NCBI GenBank assembly: GCA_003567625.1
Contig: PWZB01000131.1
Location: 1-45,276 of the forward strand
Direction: 5' to 3'
DNA from: Bacteroidales bacterium
GTDB taxonomy: Bacteria > Bacteroidota > Bacteroidia > Bacteroidales > UBA7960
DNA length: 45,276 nt
Shown: positions 16,834 to 25,853 of the stretch, piece after piece
How positions within the stretch are numbered: position 1 is the stretch's first letter
Layout of the letters: each line of letters begins with the position of its first letter
The notes under the pieces: generated by a model
The model's database searches: none
Told to the model about the DNA's origin: nothing
What the model saw: the letters and a program-made list of their open reading frames with translations, nothing else
Program-made: the position numbers and the translations under genes

Positions 16834-17415
16834 ATGCGAATTATTATAATAGACAATTACGATTCTTTTACGTATAATCTTTATCATTTGATTGATGTTG
16901 CTCTTTTACCCGGTGATTTTGTTTCAGTTTACCGTAATGATAAGATTGAGCTTAGTGAGTTAAAAAATTATGATAAGATTGTTTTATCACCGGGTCCCGG
17001 ATTACCTTACGAGGCAGGTATCACGTGTGATGTCATTAGAGAGCACGGTCAGAAGAAAAGTATATTAGGTGTTTGTCTTGGGCATCAGGCAGTTGGTGAA
17101 GTGTTCGGTGCAGGATTGCAGAATCTGGAAAAAGTAATGCATGGAAAGCAGGTTGATACATATATTGTTGATACGGATGATCCTTTGTTTAAAGATATGC
17201 CTGCGACTTTTCAATCGGGCAGGTATCACTCATGGGTAATAAAAAAAGATACCCTGCCGGATTGCTTATTGGTTACAGCGGTTGACAAAGACGGACATAT
17301 AATGGCAATCCGGCATAAGAGATTTAATATCAGGGGCGTGCAATTTCATCCTGAGTCTGTTATGACAAAGCTGGGCGTAACTTTACTTAAAAATTGGATG
17401 TATGGTGGTTGTTAG
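16834..17415 (+). CDS. pabA: Glutamine amidotransferase subunit of aminodeoxychorismate/anthranilate synthase
   Basis: A 193-aa class I glutamine amidotransferase. The triad is visible as Cys81 in ILGVCLGHQAVGE and His172/Glu174 in VQFHPESVMT; the oxyanion region is SPGPGLPYEAG and the N-terminus is IIIDNYDSFTYNLYHLI. It releases ammonia from glutamine for the chorismate-binding partner, giving 4-amino-4-deoxychorismate (folate) or anthranilate (tryptophan). No trpE/pabB or other trp gene is adjacent, so a PabA assignment is somewhat favoured, but TrpG cannot be excluded and the subunit may serve both. Its stop lies 14 bp from the convergent MurF-Alr gene. Confidence 0.9.
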   Translation: MRIIIIDNYDSFTYNLYHLIDVALLPGDFVSVYRNDKIELSELKNYDKIVLSPGPGLPYEAGITCDVIREHGQKKSILGVCLGHQAVGEVFGAGLQNLEKVMHGKQVDTYIVDTDDPLFKDMPATFQSGRYHSWVIKKDTLPDCLLVTAVDKDGHIMAIRHKRFNIRGVQFHPESVMTKLGVTLLKNWMYGGC

Positions 17416-17429
17416 GAGTTAATTGCCAC

Positions 17430-19934
17430 TTATCGTTCCTGGTAATATACTCTTTTGACCCTGGCTGATACGTTTGTGAGTATTTCATAGGGGATGGTAC
17501 CGAGGCTTTTTGCCAGTTTATTTATAGGATTTTTTTCACCAAATATTATGACTTCATCACCTTCTTTGGCATCAATTCCGGTAATATTGATCATGCACAT
17601 GTCCATACAGATATTTCCTGTTATGGGAACTAACTTTTCTTTGACCAACAGTTTGCCTTTGCCATTTCCAAGTTTACGATTCAATCCATCGGCATAGCCT
17701 ACCGGTACAATCCCTATGGTAATATCACTCGTTGTTTTGTGTTTTGGATTGTAACCTATAGCTTCTTCTTTTTTAACTTTTTTTATTTGTGAAATTATTG
17801 ATTTAAAAGTACTGACATTTTTCAGCAAGGGTTGAATTCTTTTGTCGGCAGTAACACCGTAAAGCCCGATACCCAGCCTGACCATATCCAGGTGTGCTTC
17901 GGAAAACCTTGTAATTGCAGCCGAATTGCAAATATGTTTTAGAAAAACGTACCCGAGCATTTTTTCTATTATGTTGCAGGTGTTTATAAACGTGGCAAGT
18001 TGTTTTTTTGTAAAAAAGTCGAACCCGGGATCATCGCTTGCGGCAAAATGAGAGAATACCGATTTTACTTTTACAAATGGATTTTGGCGTAATATCGCAG
18101 CCAATTCATCAATATCATCAGTATCGAAACCGAGCCTGTGCATACCAGTATCAAGCTTTATATGTACGTTAAGCGGATTTTGTTTTGAAACAGGGAAATT
18201 TCGTTTATAATCTTCCAAAATAGATTTCAGCAGCCTGAAGTTATATATTTCGGGTTCAAGGTTATATTTAAACAGTCCTTCGAAGCTTTGAGCCTCAGGG
18301 TTCATAACCATAACAGGTGTTCTGATACCTGCTTTACGGAGTTCTTTCCCTTCATCGGTATATGCAACCGCAAGATAATCGGTATTGTGGTACTGCAGCA
18401 TACTTGCAGTTTCATAGCTTCCACTGCCATATCCGAAAGCCTTGACCATAACCATGGTTTTGACACCCGGTTTTAAAAATGAGCGGAACACGTTCAGATT
18501 ATGAACCATTGCATCAAGGTTGATCTCAAGCATGGTTTGATGATCCTGCAACTGAAGGGCTTCTATGATCTTTTCAAAGCCAAAAGCACGAGCACCTTTG
18601 ATCAGAACAGCATGGTTTTGGAAATAATTCAAATCGTGATTTTGCAAGAAAGATTCGGTGGTGTTATAAAAATATTTTGCGTTGTTAAAAAGCCCTGACT
18701 GTTTTGATATTTCAGGACCAATACCGATAAGCTGATATACTTTTTTTTCATTTAACAGGTTTGCCACCTGTCTGTAAAGGACTTTGCCGGGAATACCGGT
18801 TTGAAGAATATCGGAAAGTATTAATATTTTTTTATCATGTTGATTTTGTGTTGAGAGAAAATCCAATGCAATTCCAAGTGAATAAACATCGGAGTTATAA
18901 CTATCGTTTATCAATGTGCAATTATTGATCCCATGTTTAAGTTCCATACGCATCGCAACAGGCTGCAGCATAGCAATACGTTTTTTTATCCGGTGATTGT
19001 CATAATCCAAAAGTATCATCAGCGCAATACATTGTATGGCGTTTTCAATGGATGCATAATCGGTGAAAGGCAGTTTCATTGACAGGGAATCACTATCTCT
19101 TTTTATTTCAAGATTTGTTGAATTGTATTGTTTTTCAATTTTCTTAACCTGCAACTCGTAGCCGGGATTTATTGACCATCGGAATAATTTCACATAAGGA
19201 TATTTTTTAGCCCACCGGGATATTTTTTCTTCAACATCCTTGTGGTCGGCACAAAAAATCAGAGTATCAACTTCTTCAAACAAGGTTAACTTTTCAAGGA
19301 TTTTTTCTTTGCGGTTGCTAAATCCTTCATCGTGTGCCGGGCCTATATTGGTAAAGATACCAATGTCCGGGGCAAGGATTTTTTGCAACCTCTTCATTTC
19401 CCGGGTTTTTGAAATACCTGCTTCAAAAATACCAATTGTATGGTTTTTATTGATTTGCCATACGGAGTGTGGTACACCAATTTGAGAATTATAGCTTTTC
19501 GGGCTTTTTACAACGTTGTGGTCGATGGAAAGCAGTTGTCCTAACCATTCTTTAATTATTGTTTTGCCGTTACTTCCGGTGATTGCAATTACCGGCATTT
19601 TAAACCGGCGGCGATGATAAGCAGCAATTTCTTGCAGGCTGTCCAGTGTGTCGTCAACGATAATGAAACTTACCTGCTTCAGTTCACTTGCATATGACGG
19701 CAGTTTCGACACGACGAAACAACCAACGCCTTTGTCTATTAGTTGCCTGATGTATTTATGTCCGTCATTTTTTTTCGTTTTTATTGCGAAAAATATTGTG
19801 GTTTCAGGGAATACCAAGCGCCTGCTATCGGTTAGAAAGTGTTGTATTCTTTTTTTTTTGTGTAGCTTATTAATAAGACGACCCTTAATGATTTCAGTTA
19901 TCTTTTCTATTGTATATCCTGTTGTAAAATTCAT
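17430..19934 (-). CDS. murF-alr: Bifunctional MurF ligase / alanine racemase
   Basis: An 834-aa fusion. Residues about 1-460 are the MurF ligase, which adds D-Ala-D-Ala to UDP-MurNAc-tripeptide: P-loop AITGSNGKTIIKEWL, the TNIGPAHDEGF segment and NDSYNSDVYSLGIALDFL. Residues about 465-834 are alanine racemase: the PLP lysine in VMVKAFGYGSGSYE, HIKLDTGMHRLGF, the C-terminal EEAIGYNPKHK tyrosine and GNICMDMCMINI. The fusion is a known Bacteroidota arrangement that couples D-alanine supply to its use in peptidoglycan synthesis. The intact ATP and PLP sites suggest both halves work. It is followed on the same strand by pdxA and the M17 peptidase upstream, with a 27-bp gap to pdxA. Confidence 0.95.
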   Translation of the reverse strand: MNFTTGYTIEKITEIIKGRLINKLHKKKRIQHFLTDSRRLVFPETTIFFAIKTKKNDGHKYIRQLIDKGVGCFVVSKLPSYASELKQVSFIIVDDTLDSLQEIAAYHRRRFKMPVIAITGSNGKTIIKEWLGQLLSIDHNVVKSPKSYNSQIGVPHSVWQINKNHTIGIFEAGISKTREMKRLQKILAPDIGIFTNIGPAHDEGFSNRKEKILEKLTLFEEVDTLIFCADHKDVEEKISRWAKKYPYVKLFRWSINPGYELQVKKIEKQYNSTNLEIKRDSDSLSMKLPFTDYASIENAIQCIALMILLDYDNHRIKKRIAMLQPVAMRMELKHGINNCTLINDSYNSDVYSLGIALDFLSTQNQHDKKILILSDILQTGIPGKVLYRQVANLLNEKKVYQLIGIGPEISKQSGLFNNAKYFYNTTESFLQNHDLNYFQNHAVLIKGARAFGFEKIIEALQLQDHQTMLEINLDAMVHNLNVFRSFLKPGVKTMVMVKAFGYGSGSYETASMLQYHNTDYLAVAYTDEGKELRKAGIRTPVMVMNPEAQSFEGLFKYNLEPEIYNFRLLKSILEDYKRNFPVSKQNPLNVHIKLDTGMHRLGFDTDDIDELAAILRQNPFVKVKSVFSHFAASDDPGFDFFTKKQLATFINTCNIIEKMLGYVFLKHICNSAAITRFSEAHLDMVRLGIGLYGVTADKRIQPLLKNVSTFKSIISQIKKVKKEEAIGYNPKHKTTSDITIGIVPVGYADGLNRKLGNGKGKLLVKEKLVPITGNICMDMCMINITGIDAKEGDEVIIFGEKNPINKLAKSLGTIPYEILTNVSARVKRVYYQER

Positions 19935-19961
19935 TGTATAGGTTTTCCAAAGGTCACCAAA

Positions 19962-21086
19962 TTATAATGGTTCGTCTTTATTATAGTCGTTTTTAAGGTC
20001 TTCCATAAAGTCTTTATCGCTGTCGCTGTCGCTGTCGGCTTCAAGAGCTGAAACTTTTAATGGATCAGCCGTTATTTCTTCGTAAACTTTCCTGTTACGA
20101 CAGGCATCAACAGCGAGGTACAATGCCTGGCGAAATGCATCGGGTGAAGCGAGGTTTTTTCCTGCAATATCATAAGCTGTGCCATGAGCCGGTGAAGTTC
20201 TGATAAACGGCAGCCCGGCAGTATAGTTAACGCCACTTTTAAATGAGAGCGCTTTAAAAGGTATTAGTCCCTGGTCATGATACATAGCAAGGGTACCATC
20301 GAAATCCCGGTACGTAGATGATCCGAAAAATCCGTCGGCAGGATAGGGGCCAAAGCAAAGAATCCCTTCATCAAAAGCTTGCTTTATTGCAGGTATTATT
20401 ACGTTATCTTCTTCATTACCAATAACGCCTTTGTCGCCGGCATGCGGGTTAAGCCCCAGTATAGCTATTTTTGGCTTGCGAATATAAAAATCTTTTGTTA
20501 ATGTTTGATTTAACACTTTGATCTTCTTTATAATCAAATCTTGTGTTATGAGCGAAGGAGCATCTTTTATAGGAACATGGCCTGTAATCACTCCAATTCT
20601 CATATTCTGGCTGATCATCAACATAAGATAATCATCAATATTGAACTTCTGTGCCAGGTATTCAGTATGCCCCGGGAAATTAAAGCTTTTGCTTTGAATA
20701 TTTCTTTTGTTTATAGGTGCTGTTACCAAAGCGTCAATAATACCGTCCTTCAGGTCTTCGATAGCCGATTCCAATGCAATATATGCAATTTTTCCGGCAA
20801 TTTCGGTACTATGACCTATGTCAATCTTAATTTCCCGGGGATAAATATTTACGAGGTTAGTCTTATTTTTTGCAGCTTTATCGGCGGATTTGATAATATT
20901 AAAATGAAAATCAGGAAAATTGAGAGTTTTACGGTAATAAGATGCTACTTTTGATGAGCCGTAAACAACCGGTGTCATCATTTCCGTCACTCTTGAATCC
21001 ATAAGGGATTTCAATATTATTTCGTAGTTTATACCATTAACATCGCCGTGGGTTATTCCTATTTTTGGAGGAGTTTGTGTTTCCAT
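19962..21086 (-). CDS. pdxA: 4-hydroxythreonine-4-phosphate dehydrogenase
   Basis: A 374-aa PdxA, the NAD-dependent enzyme of the DXP-dependent pyridoxal phosphate pathway. Motifs are GITHGDVNGINYEIILKSL, NFPGHTEYLA, the metal-binding LGLNPHAGDKG, a second site in AMYHDQGLIPFK, and FIRTSPAHGTAYDIAGK. The C-terminus carries an extra acidic tail, EADSDSDSDKDFMEDLKND, encoded by a GCTGTC hexanucleotide repeat on the plus strand. The tail is absent from the usual family core and may vary in length. The gene precedes MurF-Alr, whose racemase half needs the PLP cofactor this pathway makes, although that link may be incidental. Confidence 0.95.
   Translation of the reverse strand: METQTPPKIGITHGDVNGINYEIILKSLMDSRVTEMMTPVVYGSSKVASYYRKTLNFPDFHFNIIKSADKAAKNKTNLVNIYPREIKIDIGHSTEIAGKIAYIALESAIEDLKDGIIDALVTAPINKRNIQSKSFNFPGHTEYLAQKFNIDDYLMLMISQNMRIGVITGHVPIKDAPSLITQDLIIKKIKVLNQTLTKDFYIRKPKIAILGLNPHAGDKGVIGNEEDNVIIPAIKQAFDEGILCFGPYPADGFFGSSTYRDFDGTLAMYHDQGLIPFKALSFKSGVNYTAGLPFIRTSPAHGTAYDIAGKNLASPDAFRQALYLAVDACRNRKVYEEITADPLKVSALEADSDSDSDKDFMEDLKNDYNKDEPL
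20013..20041. repeat. Short GCTGTC microsatellite in pdxA
   Basis: Three copies of CGCTGTC-type hexamers near 20019-20038 encode the Asp-Ser run of the PdxA tail. The unit is a multiple of three, so slippage would change tail length without breaking the frame. Confidence 0.6.
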
Positions 21087-21153
21087 TGCGTATAAAATGT
21101 ATTTAAAGTTCTGATTTTTATTAATATTATCGAATAATGAATTAAATACGAAT

Positions 21154-22626
21154 TTACGAATTACGAATATTTATTGCCGACAGCTGACTGCCGACTGTCA
21201 ACTTTTTTATAAACCTGTATAAGAGTCTTACACCTATTCCGCTTGCACCTTTGCCTAAATATGATTCTTTTTTTTCCATATATGCCGTACCTGCAATATC
21301 GAGGTGTATCCACGGGTAACTGATGAAGCGGCCAAGGAACTTTCCGGCAGTTATAGCGCCCGCGTTATTGCTTTTTCCGATATTACGTATATCGGCAATA
21401 TCGGATTCTATTTCTTTGTCATATTCATCCCAGAAAGGCAGTTGAGCGATCCTTTCATAAACTTCCATGCCTGCTTCTTTCAGTAAAGACATTTGCAATT
21501 CGGCATCCGATTCAACGGCAACTATACCATATTTACCTATTGCACGAGTAGCTGAGCCGGTCAGGGTTGCGATATCTATGACCAGCAAAGGGTTAAATTT
21601 TGTTGCATAGATAAGTGCATCAGCCATGATAAGACGTCCTTCAGCGTCGGTATTAAATATTTCCACTGTTATGTTATTATTCATGGTAATAATATCTCCC
21701 GGTGCCAGGGCATTATTGCCGGGCTGATTGTCGGTAGCAGGTATAAGGCCTATTACGTGTACAGGCATCTTTGTTTTTGCAATAGCGTATATAGCAGCAA
21801 AAACCGCTGCACCGCCTGCCATATCTGACTTCATGTCTTCCATTGCTGAAGGTGGTTTAAGATTCAGGCCACCTGTATCAAAAACAACGCCTTTGCCTAC
21901 CAGGATTACCGGTTTTTGATTTTTACAGTTCGCCGGGCGCCATTCAAGCCGCGTAAATGTGGGTTCATTTTTGCTACCCCTGTTAACAGCCATCAAACCG
22001 GCCATCTTTAGCGAAGCAATTTGCGATTTGTTAAGAATTTCGGTCTTAACTCCCAGGGAGCGGCATAAACCGGTAATACGTTTTGCAAATTCTTTTGCCT
22101 GCAATTCCTGAGAAGGAGTATTTACCAAATTCCGGCAATGATAAACACCTTCCGTAATAGCTTCAAGTTCATAAAGGTCTTTATTTGTAAAACCATTGGC
22201 TGCAATACGGATAGCTTTTAAAGTATTCGGCTTCTTACCGGTTTTATATTGAACAAATTCGTAATTACCCAAAATCAAACCTTCAACAAATGCTTCTGTT
22301 TTACAACGGTCAATATTGATACCTTTTATGGTTACCGATCGTTGTTTATGGCGGTTCAGAAATGTTGCCGCTTTATCACCTTCTTTTCTCAAAAATTCCA
22401 GCGTTTCATATAATGAATTCCCGGATTTTACGAATATGATTAGCTGATAATATGCAAGGCGATTAAAAGTAAAGTAATGCTTTTCATTATTTTGCAGCTT
22501 TTCAAGCACGTAACTTTTTTCCTCGTCACTAAGCCTGCAATTCGTAAGGGTATTCTCATGCTCAATCAAATATATGATATTTTCTTTCTCAGCTATTTTT
22601 TCAACAAGTTGCAATTCAAATTCCAT
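21154..22626 (-). CDS. pepA: Leucyl aminopeptidase (M17 family)
   Basis: A 490-aa cytosolic dimetal aminopeptidase. The C-terminal catalytic domain (about 170-480) shows ILVGKGVVFDTGGLNLKP with the active-site lysine, AMEDMKSDMAGGAAVFAAI and the NTDAEGRLIMADAL signature, together giving the two-metal Asp/Glu/Lys cluster. The N-terminal domain (about 1-165) is diverged, as is usual for this family. It cleaves N-terminal amino acids from peptides inside the cell, so it would suit the final step of peptide use fed by the RagAB-like importer downstream; that link is only inference. It precedes pdxA on the same strand, 67 bp away. Confidence 0.95.
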   Translation of the reverse strand: MEFELQLVEKIAEKENIIYLIEHENTLTNCRLSDEEKSYVLEKLQNNEKHYFTFNRLAYYQLIIFVKSGNSLYETLEFLRKEGDKAATFLNRHKQRSVTIKGINIDRCKTEAFVEGLILGNYEFVQYKTGKKPNTLKAIRIAANGFTNKDLYELEAITEGVYHCRNLVNTPSQELQAKEFAKRITGLCRSLGVKTEILNKSQIASLKMAGLMAVNRGSKNEPTFTRLEWRPANCKNQKPVILVGKGVVFDTGGLNLKPPSAMEDMKSDMAGGAAVFAAIYAIAKTKMPVHVIGLIPATDNQPGNNALAPGDIITMNNNITVEIFNTDAEGRLIMADALIYATKFNPLLVIDIATLTGSATRAIGKYGIVAVESDAELQMSLLKEAGMEVYERIAQLPFWDEYDKEIESDIADIRNIGKSNNAGAITAGKFLGRFISYPWIHLDIAGTAYMEKKESYLGKGASGIGVRLLYRFIKKLTVGSQLSAINIRNS

Positions 22627-22773
22627 ACGGTAAAATTTTGCATCAAAGTTAAGAATAATTTGGTCAAGGTAAAGGGTAATTTTTTTTGTATAAAATGAGT
22701 GAGGCTTAAGTTTGTTTAATTATTTTTTAACCGGTTAAGTTAAGTTTTTCTTTAAAGTAATATATTTTAGGTA

Positions 22774-22781
22774 TAACTTTG
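22774..22781 (+). promoter_or_regulatory. Possible -7 box of the orphan susD
   Basis: TAACTTTG matches TAnnTTTG and lies 48 bp before the ATG at 22830. A TTTG -33 partner is not obvious. Confidence 0.4.
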
Positions 22782-22829
22782 CAATAAAACAAATAAGAAA
22801 AACTATTTTTAATATAAGAGGTATTAGAT

Positions 22830-24209
22830 ATGAAAAAATTAATTAGAAGAACAGCTATATTATTGATTTTCCCCTTAGTATTTGTTTGCTGTGATATGTT
22901 TGAATCGCCGGAGCCTCCTGATCCTGAAAGTGAATTACAAAAACTGATGCCATATACACAATACCTGGTCTCTTACTGGACGGGCACGGATAATGCCAGG
23001 TTTTCACTGCAATGGATGCAGCATCTTGGAGGTGTCAGCGGTAAGCATCTTCATGTTGACAAATATGATTTGATTCCTGAATATCTTGATGAAGTTTGGA
23101 ATGTTTTTTACCATACTTATGAGTATTATCATATTTTACCAAATATAAATCAGATGATCGAACATGCTACCGATTCGGATGCTAAAGCATACAGGGGTAT
23201 TTCACGTATTCTTATGGCTTACAGTCTTGGTATGATGACCGATGCATGGGGTGATATACCTTATGAAGAGGCTTCAAAAAAGGCAAGTCCGTCTTATAAT
23301 GAACAGAAGTATTTAATTGTTATTGGCATGGAGCTTTTGGGACAGGCAATACATGATTTGAATGAAGCTGCAGGCGGTGATGGTATTAAGCCTGGTCTGG
23401 CTGAAGATCCTATTTATGAGGGGGACATGGATAAATGGAAAAGAGCGGCAAATGTCATAAGGCTAAGATATTTATTACGTATGGCTAATCGTTCGGGTGA
23501 TTATAATACCCTTTTGAATGCTTTTGATAATGATCTTTTCAGAGGTAACCATGATAATATGATTTATCATTTTCCGGGAGGAGACAAGATCAACCCGCAT
23601 TACTTTTTTGATTATAATATTAGAAATACCCGTGTTGGCAGCCATATTGTTGATTTGTTAAAAGAAAATGATGATCCGAGGTTGCCTGTTTATGTGAAGT
23701 GGAATCAGGCTAATGAATATGTGGGTACTGCTCCTGGTGAAGCTTTAACATCAGCATCATATATTGGTTCTCAACTTGCATCGAAGAGATCGCCGGTTCA
23801 ACTTATCACATATACAGAACAGAAGTTTATAAAGGCAGAAGTTTATTATCGCACCAAACAGCAATCCTTAGCTGATCAGGCTTTTGAGGACGCGGTCAAG
23901 TCATCTTTATCTTATCATGAAGTTTCTTGCCCTGGGTGGGAAGCAGAATATGCATCTGTCGAAAATGTGTCCCTTGAACAGATCATTACGGCAAAATATG
24001 TTGCTTTATTCCTTCAACCGGAAGTATGGGCTGATTACCGCAGAACAGGATACCCCGAATTAAAGCCCTTTGATCATGAGGATGACCCTGAGGCTCAGAT
24101 CCCCAGAAGATATGTTTATCCAAGAGATCAACTTGATTTTAACCTGAACATACCCGATTATGCACATGATATTGATATTTTTGACAGAGTGTGGTGGGAT
24201 GTGGAATGA
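22830..24209 (+). CDS. SusD/RagB-family outer-membrane lipoprotein (SusD-like_2 type), unpaired
   Basis: A 459-aa lipoprotein: signal segment RRTAILLIFPLVFVCCDMFES with the lipobox cysteine in VCC, then a helical TPR-like fold. QYLVSYWTGTDNARFSLQWMQ and SRILMAYSLGMMTDAWGDIPYEEA fit the SusD-like_2 subgroup, with QKFIKAEVYYRTK near the C-terminus. SusD proteins cap the SusC TonB-dependent transporter and bind substrate at the cell surface. There is no susC beside this gene on the same strand; it runs tail to tail with a complete susD-susC pair, separated by a bidirectional terminator. It may have lost its own susC or serve as an alternative cap for the neighbouring transporter. Confidence 0.88.
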   Translation: MKKLIRRTAILLIFPLVFVCCDMFESPEPPDPESELQKLMPYTQYLVSYWTGTDNARFSLQWMQHLGGVSGKHLHVDKYDLIPEYLDEVWNVFYHTYEYYHILPNINQMIEHATDSDAKAYRGISRILMAYSLGMMTDAWGDIPYEEASKKASPSYNEQKYLIVIGMELLGQAIHDLNEAAGGDGIKPGLAEDPIYEGDMDKWKRAANVIRLRYLLRMANRSGDYNTLLNAFDNDLFRGNHDNMIYHFPGGDKINPHYFFDYNIRNTRVGSHIVDLLKENDDPRLPVYVKWNQANEYVGTAPGEALTSASYIGSQLASKRSPVQLITYTEQKFIKAEVYYRTKQQSLADQAFEDAVKSSLSYHEVSCPGWEAEYASVENVSLEQIITAKYVALFLQPEVWADYRRTGYPELKPFDHEDDPEAQIPRRYVYPRDQLDFNLNIPDYAHDIDIFDRVWWDVE

Positions 24210-24232
24210 CATGGTTGGTGTTTTACGACGAT

Positions 24233-24271
24233 TAAAAAAACGGGTGTTGCAAAAACAACACCCGTTTTTTT
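24233..24271. terminator. Bidirectional rho-independent terminator
   Basis: CGGGTGTTG (24241-24249) pairs perfectly with CAACACCCG (24256-24264) around a 6-base loop. Runs of A on the left and T on the right extend the stem and supply a T tract to both strands. It serves the orphan susD (plus) and the susC-susD operon (minus). Confidence 0.93.
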
Positions 24272-24291
24272 ATTGAGAATAATCCTTGTTA

Positions 24292-25833
24292 TTACGGATT
24301 TTGGTCGCCTCCTGAAATTGCATCATTTGCATCAATTTCATCTTGAGGTATCTTCCATTGCCAGCTCGGGTCATCGTAAGCCACATAATGGATGCGTGCC
24401 AGTGCCATGTTATGTCCTTGTTCGGCTGTTCTCTCGAGGTCAAGCCCTTTACGTTGCAGGTCAAAATTCCTGAATCCTTCGCCCCAAAGCTCGATACGTC
24501 TGTGGAACATGATCTCTTCTATGAGTGCCGGACCTGTTCTTGTGGACAAAGTATACGCGGGGTCTCTGTTTATCATGAGATCATACAGAGCTTGCTGTGC
24601 TTCATCATACCGTCCTTCTTCTGCCAAAGCTTCTGCCTTAATGAGGTACATTTCAGCCAGCCTCATCAATGGCAGGTCGGCTGTAAAACTGCCTACTTCA
24701 TTAGAAAGAAACTTCTTGTTATTGTATTGCCTCCAGTAACCGTCATCATAATCATCGTGAGGCGGATTTTGATGTTCTTCCGCTGATACCCACAGATTTC
24801 TTCTGACATCGGTCGGTTCCATATCATCGTACAGCTCTGCATTGATCAGCTTATGACCGCCAAGTGATGCATAAGACATAAAGCGAGCATCCATGTGGCT
24901 CATGAACGAAGCATAGATCAAAGAATGTTCTTCGCTGATCTGTACACCCCAAAACCATTCGGATTCACTAAGAGTATTAAACAAATTGTGTGATCCATCT
25001 ATGGAAAAATCGTCAACAGTAAACAAGGTTCTGTTGGTATTGTTGATTGCCTGGTCGGCATAATCGGCTGCATCGCCATAAAGGTTCATGGCTAAAGCAA
25101 CTCTCGCGGCCACACCGTAAGCTATATCCAGGTTAATGTGTGATCTGTGTTGTTGACGGTTAGGATCAGGGAGTCCTTCAAATAATTCAACAGCCAGCTC
25201 CACGTCTTCAACTATCTGGTCATATACTACTCCGACATTTGCTCTTGGCTTTCCTTCCTGTGCGGGTTCCAGGTAAAGTGGAACACCGGGGTTGTCTCTG
25301 CCAAAATGATAAGCCTGGGCATGTTTCTGAACAAGCCAGTAGTATCCCAGTGCCCGCATAACCAGTGCCTGGGCTTTAACATGATTAATTTGTGCTGTTG
25401 TTGCATCATCTATTCCGTCAGCATACAACACGATAATGTTAGCCTGGTTGATAAGGTTGTAGAAGAAAAACCAACGACCTGTGGGATGTGCAGCATCTGC
25501 TACTCCATGGGGAATCCAACCATATACGCCGGTGTACCATCCATAACCACGGTCCCACATAGCCATATCTTCTCCCATCAGATCAATATCCAATACGTTG
25601 CCGTGGTATCCGCAACCATGATGGCGTAACAGGGAGGAGCCGTAAAATGAATCATCAAATGAATAAAGAATACGATACATTCCGTTTAGTGCAAGTTGTG
25701 CACCATCGTATGAATCAAACATAACCTCCGATGACAAAGCATCTGTCGGTGCTGTTTCGAGGAAGTCTTTTTCACAACTGCTCAGAACAAAACTGAGCAT
25801 TAAAAAACTTAATATTATATTTTTAATTTTCAT
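24292..25833 (-). CDS. susD: SusD/RagB-family outer-membrane lipoprotein
   Basis: A 513-aa surface lipoprotein paired with the SusC 20 bp upstream. The signal is MKIKNIILSFLMLSFVLSSC with the lipobox cysteine, followed by EKDFLETAPTDALSSEVMFDSYDGAQLALNGMYRIL, the standard RagB/SusD N-terminus. Helical TPR-like units follow (VKAQALVMRALGYYWLVQKH), then LMRLAEMYLIKAEALAEEGRYDEAQQALYDL and the C-terminal RRIELWGEGFRNFDLQRKGLDL. It closes over the SusC barrel and helps load substrate. The lack of glycoside hydrolase genes and the nearby secreted protease favour peptides or glycopeptides as substrate. Confidence 0.95.
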   Translation of the reverse strand: MKIKNIILSFLMLSFVLSSCEKDFLETAPTDALSSEVMFDSYDGAQLALNGMYRILYSFDDSFYGSSLLRHHGCGYHGNVLDIDLMGEDMAMWDRGYGWYTGVYGWIPHGVADAAHPTGRWFFFYNLINQANIIVLYADGIDDATTAQINHVKAQALVMRALGYYWLVQKHAQAYHFGRDNPGVPLYLEPAQEGKPRANVGVVYDQIVEDVELAVELFEGLPDPNRQQHRSHINLDIAYGVAARVALAMNLYGDAADYADQAINNTNRTLFTVDDFSIDGSHNLFNTLSESEWFWGVQISEEHSLIYASFMSHMDARFMSYASLGGHKLINAELYDDMEPTDVRRNLWVSAEEHQNPPHDDYDDGYWRQYNNKKFLSNEVGSFTADLPLMRLAEMYLIKAEALAEEGRYDEAQQALYDLMINRDPAYTLSTRTGPALIEEIMFHRRIELWGEGFRNFDLQRKGLDLERTAEQGHNMALARIHYVAYDDPSWQWKIPQDEIDANDAISGGDQNP

Positions 25834-25853
25834 ATTATTCTGATTTTATATTA

